NCBI RefSeq assembly: GCF_009870125.1
Contig: NC_046683.1
Coordinates: 56,249,869 to 56,313,868 of the forward strand
DNA length: 64,000 nucleotides
Reading direction: 5' to 3'
DNA from: Drosophila pseudoobscura
Taxonomy: Eukaryota > Arthropoda > Insecta > Diptera > Drosophilidae
The notes beneath the pieces were generated by a model. That model ran no database searches. It was given only the letters and a program-made list of their open reading frames with translations, and was not told the DNA's origin. Below are positions 1 to 10,500 of the stretch, in pieces (the first letter of the stretch is position 1; every line of letters begins with the position of its first letter). The position numbers and the translations under genes were made by a program.

Positions 1-78
1 TTTAAATATGTATGTTTTTATTATTACTTTCCAGTACTGGCCTCAGGGTTGCTTTGGGGTTGAGCCTGGGCCTGACCA

Positions 79-101
79 CTATATATATATATATATATAC
101 T
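79..101. repeat. (TA)n microsatellite / possible TATA region
   Basis: An uninterrupted TA run lies about 75 bases upstream of the ATG at 174. It may act as a TATA-like promoter for the small plus-strand ORF, or it may be only a microsatellite. Confidence 0.6.
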
Positions 102-173
102 GTATGGTTAGTGGCCTGACTTAACAAACTTAACAGCGAAATTGCCAACAGCCCATATCCCAAGATATCCAGA

Positions 174-431
174 ATGTCGGGAAGCACTAGGCCAGAGGTA
201 GGGCAGCCCAGATCCTCTCAAATCCATATTGATCGCCACTACATAAACCGTAACTGGTCTATGGACAAGACGCCGCCATCGGACATCGATTTCAGCATGA
301 ATGGAAGACGTCTGAAATTGCTTTGGTCTGAATCGGAAGAGGGCAAGCCAGAGCAAGGCGACCCTTTGACATCGCCTGCGGAGAACTCGCCGACACCAAG
401 AGATCCCTATCCCTGGAGTTCGCAACCTTAA
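174..431 (+). CDS. small hypothetical protein, 85 aa
   Basis: I do not recognise this protein. It is an 85-residue hydrophilic ORF starting in a fair context (CCAGAATG). It has no signal peptide or membrane segment. The second half is acidic and proline-rich, with a WSESEEGKPEQGD stretch and a PTPRDPYPW end. A canonical AATAAA at 475-480 lies 44 bases after the stop, and a TA-rich stretch lies upstream, so a compact intronless gene is plausible. It converges on the RS-rich gene, whose own AATAAA (minus, 521-526) lies only about 45 bases away, so the 3' ends nearly overlap. The left part could instead be the last exon of a gene beginning outside the window. Expression data or conservation would decide. 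Confidence 0.45.
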   Translation: MSGSTRPEVGQPRSSQIHIDRHYINRNWSMDKTPPSDIDFSMNGRRLKLLWSESEEGKPEQGDPLTSPAENSPTPRDPYPWSSQP

Positions 432-474
432 GACTATTCTTTATTCTTTATTCATTGAATCATATTGGCACTCG

Positions 475-526
475 AATAAAATGCATTAAATTAATAATAA
501 GTGGAAGCCTTCGAATGTTTTTTATT
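475..526. terminator. convergent poly(A) signals
   Basis: AATAAA at 475-480 on plus and AATAAA at 521-526 on minus (seen as TTTATT) face each other. They probably mark the 3' ends of the small plus ORF and the RS-rich minus gene. Confidence 0.55.
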
Positions 527-651
527 GACATTGATGCAGAATCAAAGTACAAATAAAGCCTTTCCATGATGCTTGACCATGCAAAAAATAAAAATAAAAA
601 TAAAAATACGCATTATGCAGAGAATTCTTTGATTTTCGCGCCCCACGATAG

Positions 652-2494
652 CTAATAGTATCCATTTGGATAGTATTGATAGACCGTCTGGCCTGGGGCA
701 ACATTGTATGGAGATGCTGTGTTTTCCGTGGGAAAAAAACACTCTGGTCGGCCTTGGATCCGGTGGCGCAGATCGCATGGGCCCAATGGCAACGAGCGAG
801 TCGAGCCCAGGCGATGGCGCAGATCGTAAGGACCCAACGCAGGAGGCGGTGCATCTCCATAGCCATAGACAGGCGCTTGCCAGTTCGGACCGTCCTGCAT
901 AGTCGTGGTGCTATACTGAAAGTGAGTGTAGTGCGTTTGCGTATACCACATATGGTTGCTGGCTGCTGGCATCTGAGGCAAATGTCTGTACGGTGTTACT
1001 GGAGATGGTGTTACTGGATTTTCGAATCGACTAGTTACTATTGGTAGTATCGGTCTTGGTGAGTTGTGAGCCATTGCCTCAACAGGTCCCAGCGGTGGAA
1101 GTGTACAATCACTCGGTCGAAAGATCTCAATTGACCCGGCCGAGCAGACAGGAGAAACGTTGTCGTTCATCCTTGTTTTGTTCACAGCAGAATGAGATCT
1201 ACTTCTCGGGTGGCGTATTGGGGGCTCACGAGAAAGACGGTGCTGTCGGGATATACTTCTCGAGTGGCGTATAGGTGGCTCACGGGAAAGACGGTGCTGT
1301 CGGGTTCCACTTCGCGAGCGTCTTTGAGGATGCTGATGAGAACGGCCGCTCTGACGGGATCTACATCTTGAGGGGCTTCTGGTTGGCTCACGAGAAAGAC
1401 ATCGCTGTCCGGACAGGCGTTTTGGGGAATAGAGACGAATCTGTCTGGGTCGGAACTCTCGTCGCATTCTTTGCGGTGATATTATCGGACTAAAACTGTC
1501 TCGGCGCCAGTGCCATCTGTTCGGTGAACCACTTCTAGAACGTCTACGGCCAAACACATGCCCATTCTCGGCGAATTGACGTCTCGATAACCGTTTGTAG
1601 GACATCTTCTTGCGAAAATGTTCACGATCGCTGGAACTCGTCCCATTCGGGCTGCGTGCTCTACATCTATCGGTTTCGGTTGATATTCTCGAGGTGCTAT
1701 TCCCTTTTTTGATCTTGCCTGGGCTCCTACCCCTTGACATTTTGCATTGTTTAGTTTCCATCGAGGAACTGTTGCTGCGAGCCCCTTTACGACTGGAAGT
1801 GATTCTATCCTCTCTTCTATCTATCTCTGGAGGTTTTTGCCTGTTTTTGTGCCCTACTGATGATAATGATCTAATCAGACTTCTTCCTTGATTGCTTTCT
1901 TGTCTGTTTGAAGATCCACCACTCCGAGAACGCCCACGCCTAGATTGATTCCGTTGCGCCGAAACACTGGATCGCCTGGAATGTGAACGACTTTTCTTTT
2001 GAGAGTGCACTTCAATGGGCGCCAAGCCAGCTGCGCGCTGATGTGGTGAGTCCAAGCACTCGTTGACGCTGGACGAAGAACTGGGCACGGCAGAGGCAAT
2101 TTCCACTTTGGTGCGTCTAGTAAACAAAAAGCAGTCATCGGGTAGGGTGATAGATGGCGGTGGCGGCGCCACTAATGGCATTTCAACAAGGTACACTGGG
2201 ACGTTTTCTTCCTCGAGGAGCTCGGCCAGCTCGTCGAAAGGATCCCTCTCGGACTCCACGGATTGATCGTCATCTGGCTCAGTCTTGATTTGCGGCTTGC
2301 TTTCCTCCATGCTCATTGAGCTTTTAATGCGGCACGGCGACTGAGACCCATTCTCCTCTCGCTAAATAAATACATAAATAGATGGAGTCAAATGTTACTT
2401 CATTCGTAAATTGCGACTTTCGTAGCGCCAAGCGCGTTTCCCAAGTAGATATTCGTCTTTCATGTTCACATACCTTCCACGGCGATTTCACCAT
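652..2494 (-). CDS. RS-rich (Arg/Ser) nuclear-type protein, 2 exons, about 576 aa
   Basis: No specific family is recognised. The long exon (652-2361) is open from an acceptor ATTTAG at 2362-2367. Splicing it to a short exon (2474-2494; donor GTATGT at 2468-2473) gives an in-frame start MVKSPWK, adding 22 residues before the internal MSMEES. The N-terminus is acidic and carries IKTEPDDD, a match to the SUMO consensus psi-K-x-E. The middle, roughly residues 125-420, is dense in RS, SR and SRSRS dipeptides, with an imperfect tandem repeat around HRLSREPPIRH. The C-terminus is Pro/Tyr-rich with two LGPxDLRHR copies. RS domains usually act in nuclear RNA processing, but no RRM is visible, so a splicing role is only inferred. 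It shares an upstream region with ArfGAP3. An upstream exon extending the ORF further cannot be excluded. Confidence 0.75.
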
Positions 2495-2899
2495 ATCCGA
2501 CACCTTCTGGTCCTCCGCAGAGAAGTCTTCTATGCAGTTGGTGGGTGTTTTGTTGATTTTCGCTTTGATTTCAATTTGAATTAAGCAATTGTGCTAAGCA
2601 CCGAAACACCACTTCCATCTCTAGCTCACACACCTTGCAATGAAATATATTGTAGTTGGTCTATGGTCGACTCACGAACTTCTATCGATGTTTTTGGAAA
2701 GAGTGCACAAAGTGAGCGTATTGAGCATTCTTTCAAAAACTGTAGTAGACAATCAATTTCGAAATTTAAAATATGTTCAAAAATACATATATTTTTGTAA
2801 AACAACATTCCACTTTACAAGAATTCGGAGCGGGAATAACGTGGCAGCCGCACGAATAGATGTATGCTTTTGGCGGACTTTACAGTACTAACATCTGAA

Positions 2900-2993
2900 G
2901 CATTTGAGGAAAACACACGGTATATCGGTATATTTCTGAGGGTCTGACGGTATATTTTATCGATAAATCCACTGCATTTGAGGAAAACACACG
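2900..2993 (+). repeat. 20-bp direct repeat flanking the promoter motifs
   Basis: The 20-mer GCATTTGAGGAAAACACACG occurs at 2900-2919 and again at 2974-2993, bracketing the CGGTATATTT/DRE cluster. This suggests a local tandem duplication within the promoter. Confidence 0.85.
2926..2965. promoter_or_regulatory. divergent housekeeping-type promoter: two CGGTATATTT motifs and a DRE
   Basis: CGGTATATTT occurs at 2926-2935 and again at 2948-2957. It is followed directly by TATCGATA (2958-2965), the DREF-binding element. The decamers resemble the core-promoter element known as Ohler motif 6 (KTYRGTATWTTT). The cluster lies between the start codons of the RS-rich gene (2494, minus) and ArfGAP3 (3210, plus), as expected for a TATA-less bidirectional promoter. 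A CAGCTG E-box follows near 3107. Confidence 0.65.
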
Positions 2994-3209
2994 TCCACGT
3001 ACTTTCTGTTCTGAAAACGTTAAAGAATTAGTTAAAAACGCTTCGGTAGGATAATATCCAAGGGTGTATGCCCATTAACACGTAACTACGGGCGCCATTC
3101 GATACAGCTGCAGGGCTTACAACATCTTCAAAGGTGAAAGAGCAACTCCAAGGCAACGTCAACAATTTTCATAGCTGTGAGCAAACAATTCAGTTTTGTG
3201 CAATTCGTC

Positions 3210-5464
3210 ATGTCCAACTCCGCTGCCGGACCCACCAAGCAGGACCTCGAGTCCGTGTTCAGTCGCCTGCGTGCTCAGCCAGCCAATAAAGTGAGTTGCC
3301 CTACTTCTGCAGCTTGCCCTTCGGCCCCCTACACTCACCCTCTGACCCGCTTTGACCCCGCTTTCAGTCCTGCTTCGATTGCGCGGCCAAGGCACCTACC
3401 TGGTCATCCGTCACGTATGGCATCTTCATTTGCATCGACTGCTCGGCCGTCCACCGGAACCTGGGCGTTCACCTGACCTTCGTGCGGAGCACCAATCTGG
3501 ACACGAACTGGACGTGGCAGCAGCTGCGCCAGATGCAGCTCGGCGGCAATGCCAACGCTTCGCAGTTCTTCCGCTCCCACAACTGCACCAGCTCCGATGC
3601 CCAGGTCAAGTATAACTCGAGGGCGGCCCAGCTCTATCGGGACAAGCTTAGTGCCCAGGCCCAGCAGGCCATGAAGGTGCACGGAACCAAGGTGAGTTCC
3701 CACTTCCACGTCTGGCTCTGACAATTTGTTATTTGTTGCCTGGAGTTTCTTGACACTGTCACACCTGATTAACATTTGCTTTTGCTAACATGCCGTGCGC
3801 TTTTCCGAACTACGATTCCGATTCCGATCCCAATCCCAATCGACATACCGCCACACACCCAAAACCGACACCAACACAGCTGCATCTTCTGGAGCCGGCG
3901 GTCGACAAGAGCGAGGGCAACGAGGCTGCCAAGGAGGAGGACTTCTTCGCTCAGTGCGACAACGACAATGTCCCCCCAGCGGACTTTAACGCGGAAAACA
4001 ACAACATCAGCAAGGTAGGAGACCTCCCCCCCCCAGAGACACAAACAGAAGAGACACGCCCGCGCTTTTAGAGTTATTTTGTTCTCGCCCCACCCCCAAT
4101 CTTACCACTACCCCACCCCGCTCATCACTGTCTGCCTTCCAGGTGGAGACGAAACCGACTCCATCGCTTACTAATCTGGAGACCCAGCTAAGCGGCGCCC
4201 CCAGCGTGGATTTGCTCAACTCGGTGGTGGCATCGTCCGTGCCCTCTTCCATAGGAGTGCGCAAGATACAGCCCAAGAAGGGAGGGGTAAGTTTTCGCAC
4301 GAGACATATACACAGAGGTGCGTCCGATTAACTGTTCTTTTCGGATCCTTTCCAGCTGGGCGCTCGTAAGGTGGGCGGCCTGGGAGCCACCAAAGTAAAG
4401 ACAAACTTTGCCGACATTGAGGCTCGTGCCAATGCGGCCAACGAGATGAAGACGTCCAGCGTCCAGGCAGCACCCGCTGACAAGCCCCAAACCGCCGAAG
4501 AGGAGCTGGAGACGGTAGCCAGCATGCGTCTGGCCTACCAGGAACTATCGGTACAGAAGACACGCGAAGAGGCAAAGCTGAAGACCATGGATCCGGCCAA
4601 GGCCAAGCAAATGGAGCGTCTGGGCATGGGCTTCAGCTTGCGGGGCTCCGATATGGCCCACTCCGCCATCGGGGACATGGCGACCATCCAGCAGACGGCG
4701 GCTCCCAAGAATAAACTGTCTTCGCTGGAGAATGACAACTTCTTCACCGACTACTCGCTGTACAGCGGTGGCGGTGGCGGTAGCGGCACTGGCGGCGGCG
4801 GCGGCGGAGGAGGATACTCTAGCGAGAAGCGGGAGAGTTCGACTGGCGGGTCCAGCAAACTGGATAAATTCGAACTAGACGCGTTGGGCTACGAGACTAT
4901 CGAGCCCATAGGCGGCACGCATAGCAACATCACGTCCATGTTTGCCAACAGCTACGACTACGACAAGCCCAAGGCGTCGGGGAAGACGGCCAGCGGCTCG
5001 GGTGCCACATCCTCCTCCTCCTCCTATGCAACCAGCAAGAGCAAAAGCACCGCCAGCAACGATCCCGTGATAGCCCAACAGAAGTTTGGCAACTCGAAGG
5101 GCTTTGGCTCCGACCAATACTTCGCCAGCGAACAGTCGTCTTCTGACGCTGGCGCGAGTCTGAATCGATTCCAGGGATCACGTGCCATATCCTCGTCGGA
5201 CTACTTCGGCGACGGATCTCCTGTTGGCAGGGGTGAGTGCACATTCGATGGCTTCATGCAGATGCATATACAGATTGTGACTTCTGAAATGTCTTTCCTG
5301 TAGGAGGAAGCGGTGGGTATTCATCTTCGAACTTTAATGCCCCCGACCTAGACGTGGAGAGCGTGAAGGAGAGTGTGCGCCAAGGCGTCCACAAGGTGGC
5401 CGGGCGCCTCAGCAATCTGGCCAACGATGTGATGTCCTCGCTGCAGGACAAGTACGGCTACTGA
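3210..5464 (+). CDS. ArfGAP3: ADP-ribosylation factor GTPase-activating protein 3 (Glo3/ArfGAP2-3 type)
   Basis: This is a GTPase-activating protein that stimulates GTP hydrolysis by Arf1 on Golgi membranes and is linked to COPI coat dynamics. Six exons join in frame: 3210-3290, 3368-3691, 3880-4014, 4143-4286, 4356-5232 and 5304-5464, giving about 573 aa. The ArfGAP zinc finger spans roughly residues 10-125. The C-x2-C pairs CFDC and CIDC are intact, followed by the family signature [16 protein letters not shown] with the catalytic arginine. The C-terminal half has a Gly/Ser run and two Glo3-motif-like elements, GSDQYF and ISSSDYFG. The tail SLQDKYGY is as expected for this subgroup. An upstream in-frame ATG at 3177 exists, but MSNSAAG at 3210 matches the usual N-terminus. 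The poly-Gly stretch (about 4765-4815) is probably length-variable. The symbol is recalled from D. melanogaster (CG6838). Confidence 0.95.
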
Positions 5465-6191
5465 TATCAGAAGGACGGCCACAGCCACAGCCACAGCCAA
5501 AGGAGTCGCAGGAGCAGCACCAGTGGCGGAGGTGGAGGTGGAGGAGACACTAAAATTAATGTTTTTATATATTAGTCACACAAAAGTTGAGCGATTATGC
5601 AGAAAGTTATAAACAATTCCGAGCAGTTAACCATGTAGTCTAGCATCAGAGGATTAATCCCCGGATACCTCTATAGTTCTTGTATAAAGAAAAATGAATA
5701 ACGAAATCCAGCAGTCTAGAAAGCTGTACAATACGCGTAGTGTCTTTTAAAATACCTATATATATATATACATGCATGCAAACATACACGTACGATGGAT
5801 GCTATTCGACCGAGAAGATGTAACATTTGCGAAGGATCAATGCATACGCCCCTTAGCTATAAGTCGAGCCTATAGCCGAATGTTAGTTGATTTTTTTTCT
5901 TCATTTAAGAGCATTTACTTTGTCCATTTCCAGTTTGATTGTATCTCGATAGGCTTAGATCTTGGCTCGAGATCATCGTCAAATGAAACAGAAAACATAA
6001 ATATATTAGAAATGCATAGCGGATCGTTTCCCCAACCGAATAATCACTTCCTTCAATGGCGTTTAAAAAGAGAAAAAAAAAGTTTATTTAACTGCGGTCA
6101 AAAGTTGACAATTTCGCTAATAATTACAGGAGAATCTTTCATTTACAGACTGGATCTAGCAAGACGCGGAGGATAGTCGTCAGTCGGTGAC
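5465..6191. other. ArfGAP3 3' UTR and convergent intergenic region
   Basis: No coding potential is evident. The region holds the ArfGAP3 3' UTR, with a CAGCCA repeat just after the stop, a (TA)n run near 5757-5770 and A/T-rich sequence. The two neighbours converge here. I see no canonical AATAAA close to the ArfGAP3 stop. Confidence 0.6.
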
Positions 6192-7473
6192 TTAGTGACG
6201 GAACTTGCTGGGATTGGGGCGGACGCGAGCACGCACAGAGTCGGGGGAGCCATAGGCGATGGCGTGGCTGGTGGCGGCTCCGCCCTCGCCGGTGCTGAAC
6301 GAGTTGGCAATGGCGATGGCACCGCCGCTGGTGCCTCCGAAGTTGACGGGGAAGAAGGTGCCGGCGGGCAGAGGGGCGGCAGGCTTCTTCGAGGGCTTGG
6401 CAGCCGGACCGGCAGCCTTGACGGGCTTCTTGGCAGCTGGACGACGGGCTGGGTTCTTGACCACTGGCTTGACGGGCACGACCAGCTCCTCCTCATCCTC
6501 ATCAACGTCGTCGGACACGGCTTCCTCATCCTCGATGGCAGCGACCTCGGGCTCATCCTCCTCGGGGGACTGATCGAGCTCGACAATGACCTTCTTCTTG
6601 GCGGGCAGGTAACGGTTGGCGGGCACAACGGCAGCCACGGGGGCAATGGGTGCGGGAGCGGGCAGCTCGGCCTCGACGGCAACGGCGACGGGCTCGGCGA
6701 TGGCCTCCTCCTCAGCGGCAACTGCGGCGGCGGCGGCTTCCTCGGACACAAAGTTGTATTCGCGTGGCACCTTGGCGGCGTCATCGTTCTCCACGGCGGC
6801 CACCTCGGGCTCAGCCTCGGGCACGACATCAGCATCGATGGCCACCTGGACAACAGGAGCCTCGTCGGGATAGGCCTCGGCCACGGAAGTGGCTCCATGG
6901 GCTCCGGCAGCGGCCAGGACATCCTCGGCCTGGACTCCCTCGGCGCTGAGCTCATCCACAGACTCTGCATGATTGCAATCTTTGGTTAGGAACCGCACGG
7001 TTAGTTCTGGCTGGGATTAGTGAGTGGAGTTAAGTGGGCGAGTGCTTACCCTTCAGGTAGGTGCCGGTGGCAACGGTCTCGCCGGCCACAAGGGCGCTGG
7101 CGGCCTGGGTGGAGCGGGCGTGGGTGCGTCCTGGCTGCACGTACTGCATGTACATGATGCGCTGCTGGGGCGCGGCTCCGTACCACTCGGCGGCGGCGGG
7201 CTGCTGGTAGTAGACCATTCCTGGAACGAGGTATTGCCGATCTTCAGTAGATGTTGGTGACGTGGCATGACGTATGGAATGGAATGAGAGATGATTGATG
7301 ATCGAATAAATGGTGAATAGTGGTGATCTCCAGCTCATTTAATCCTTTGTGAGCAGGCTGGACTTTCGGCTCCTTATTCACTCGCTCAACTCACTTTTCC
7401 TGGCAGGCAGGGCATCGCCGCTGGCCACGAACCCGACGATCACCAGCAGAGCCAAGGCAGCACTGAACTTCAT
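6192..7473 (-). CDS. secreted Ala/Val/Pro-rich protein, cuticle-like, 3 exons, about 340 aa
   Basis: Probably an extracellular structural protein. Exons 7473-7395, 7220-7050 and 6964-6192 join in frame at phase 1. Residues 1-22 form a clear signal peptide (MKFSAALALLVIVGFVASGD), followed by a basic LPARK. Exon 2 is Tyr/Gln-rich (VYYQQPAAAEWYG, MYMQYVQPG). Exon 3 is a long low-complexity Ala/Val/Glu/Pro region with an acidic DDVDEDEEE patch and a Lys/Pro/Ala stretch. Near the C-terminus is a conserved-looking block, FFPVNFGGTSGGAIAIAN followed by SFSTGEGGAATSHAIAYG. I associate that block with an insect-only secreted family that I believe is Pfam DUF4774; I cannot verify the number. A TATA box (CTATATAGG) lies about 50 bases upstream of the start codon. 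Confidence 0.85.
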
Positions 7474-7522
7474 GTTGGATTTAATTCGATATGCGATTTA
7501 CGGTTGGGGAGGAGGAAGAATT

Positions 7523-7531
7523 CCTATATAG
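7523..7531 (-). promoter_or_regulatory. TATA box of the cuticle-like gene
   Basis: CTATATAGG on the minus strand lies about 50 bases upstream of the ATG at 7473. This implies a 5' UTR of about 20-25 bases. Confidence 0.7.
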
Positions 7532-10500
7532 TTCCTTGGGCAGACTGGAGAGGTTACTTAAGGGATCACAGCAGGAGCTAAACTTGTCACTGAAGTTTCC
7601 ACCAAAGAAGTGATGTCTGGGCAACGCAGCGCGTTAGATTTATATACGAAACCAAACTGGCAAAAAAGGCCAACAAGACGAGCATAATGAGAGGCAGCGA
7701 CAAAAAAATCGGATATACCCATAGGCAGACATATACCGAGGCAGAAGCAGTGCCACAGCCCCAGCCACAGTCATAGCCAGAGCCAGAGCCCTGCTTTGTA
7801 TGCAGCAGGGGATCGTCGCGGGTCTGTCGTAGCCCCAGCGGAACGTGCGAACCATCCGCCTGACAACTCCGATCGCTGGGATCTTGATGATACTCATATT
7901 GTAGCCGTATTCGTATCATCATGCTCGTATTGCGCGTTTACGGTGGATCGACCGAGATCGGTTAAAGCTGTCAATTCGGGGACCTAATCAGCGATGGGTG
8001 TTGGGTATCGACAGATATTGAAGACGGCCTGGCCTCAGCGTATGGATCAGAGTAGGAGATAGTTAGTCTCGATCCAATTCCCTCCATCGAGAGCACCGGA
8101 ACGAGCAAGGGGGGGGGGGGGGGGGGGACACACATGTTGGCCATAAAAAACAAAATTGGCAATTTAATTTTAAGGTCATTTCGGGGCCCCTGGGATAGGA
8201 AAAGCCAAATAATTCGAGGTTTATGGGTGCGTGTGCGCCTTATCGCCTTCTCGTCGATAGAAGTGAGCCGCCCAGAGAATAAAAATAGCCATCCGGGGAC
8301 ATGCAGTGCATAAGATATCTCCGGCAGGAGATCAGCTCGGATCCAGGCTGACGTGGTGCTGATTCATCCAGCCCATTGACGTCAGTAAAAGAGTTCTTCT
8401 CTAGACTGCCGGTGGGCGCCAGATGTTGCCTCTTAAATGTCAATTATTGCAGTTTCTTCCAGGTTCCCCACGACGTGCACCTCATCGCTAAGTGAGTCTC
8501 CTCCGCTTCTGGCTGAGTCATTCGCATCAATCATAGGCTACTGCTGCAGCAGGCTCACATGACGGCGTGCCATGCAGGGAATGGCCAAGTCGCATCGGAT
8601 CGTTGCGCACCGACTGCAGGCTGTCAAAATGGATTTTTGATTAATTTTTTTGAATTACTGCGAGCGACTTCTGATGTGCACATCACATCAAACGTGGCGA
8701 CAGCTGCCGCACAATCGAAAATTGAATTGATTTTTTGCATATTAAGCCGCGCACTTGACTTTGTGTATGGAAGAATGTGAATGGGAATCGCATTCATGGC
8801 GAGTGGCTTAATGACCATTTGCTCCATTATTCCCAACGATTTGGCGTGCATTTAATGAGCCTCTCGCTGGTTGTGTATTCATAAATTGTAGGGACTTCAT
8901 GTGAGTTTAGAAAGGTTTCTGGCCAAGCCTTCACGTCGGGGTAATGGGATCCTTTACACTCCCAGTCGGGGCCACCCAGCGACGTAATTGCACGCTTTGT
9001 ATTTATCCCATCCACTGTATGATTTATCCAAAACACATTCCTAATTATCAACTTTTTATGCAAATGCCTCGCAATGTTTTCGAACAAAAAAACCCAACGA
9101 AGCCGTGTGCTCCTCCGCATGACAATGGCCCAGTTCTGGGCTAGTTCTACGCAATAGTTGGATTGCTCCGGAGCAAAACATAAACAAGGGAAGGAGATAC
9201 AGTACAGCTACAGGTACAGTCCGGATGTTGGATGCTCTTCCCAGACAGTACATGGCCCGATTGGTTGGGGCTAACTGGAAATGAGATTTGAATAAATTTG
9301 CCAATAAATCGTAATTGAATCTACTTAGCTGTGTAAAATGCGCTTGATTTATGCTCAAGTTTAGGTAGATGGTAGTTTTAGTGGACCCACAGAGCCATCT
9401 ATAAAATATCTGTAAATAAAAGAACATTGAATATACGTTTATTTATATTTGTGAATGTTTTATCCGAATATGAACAAAATAGATATTTGCCCGAAGTGAA
9501 ATCGGTGGATTTTTGGTCACCCAAAGAACTTCTTCTGTGGGCGATGTAATGTACCTTCGGCAAGGGCAAACCTACACATAAGGAAGACGAAACAAATAAA
9601 AATAAAAATAAAAAAAAGAGCCAATAGAATTTTATATCCTGTTCGACACCTGTTTATCAGGTGCCGCCTCTGGCCGTTTATGCAAATTGAGGGATCTCTC
9701 TGTGGAGCGTTTTTGCTCTTAATGTTCTATTTAATTCCCGAATTTGGAACACCCAAGACCATTAAATTGAGTGTGCACCGCCGCACTAGATAGTGGCCCC
9801 CCGATCCGAGGAGAGGAAAAAAGCAACCTAATGTACGACATTATGGCCGATATGCAAACGGAATTTCAATGTGCGTTGCTTAAACAGCAATTTGTGGCCG
9901 ATTGTCGATTAGATGATGCCGAAACTCGAGCAGAGAGCACGCAGCACGGAGCACGGAGCGCAGAGCGCAGAGCACCCGTGGCAGAAACGAGACACTCTTG
10001 GATATTATTCGAAAAACCCTAATTATATCGATTCCCCTCAATTATATCCACGATACGCACTGTACTGGCGCGAGCGCCCTGCCTCGCATCTGCCACCAAA
10101 TTGTATTAAAAGCGTTGCTCTGACATTTAACACTTGGCATGCGGTTGCCACTGGTCCTCCGGTTGGGCACCCACAGCAGCGCCCGACCAGGGCGGGACAT
10201 TTCATCTGGCCTGACAATGCAATTAATCAGCGTAAATTAAAATTAACTTAATTCCGGGTGCCGCTCGACATTGCGGTCGATCCATCTGGTAGTCCGACTC
10301 TATGGCGTACACTCGATGCATATTTATATCTGTGCGGGATGGGGAGCATCGCGGATTGCTCGGAGCTTCTGTTCCCGCTCTCAATCTGTCCAATTAAAGC
10401 GCTCTCCTGGATGGCTTAGTGCCGGGACTTCACTCAGGTGACGCCCAGAGGGGAAAGGCACCTCCGGTTGCTCCGGTTCCGTCGGGTCGACACGACAGCC

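Noticed and set aside
6195-6989. 264-codon plus-strand Gly-rich ORF
   Set aside because: It is the shadow of exon 3 of the minus-strand secreted protein, which has matching splice sites and a signal peptide.
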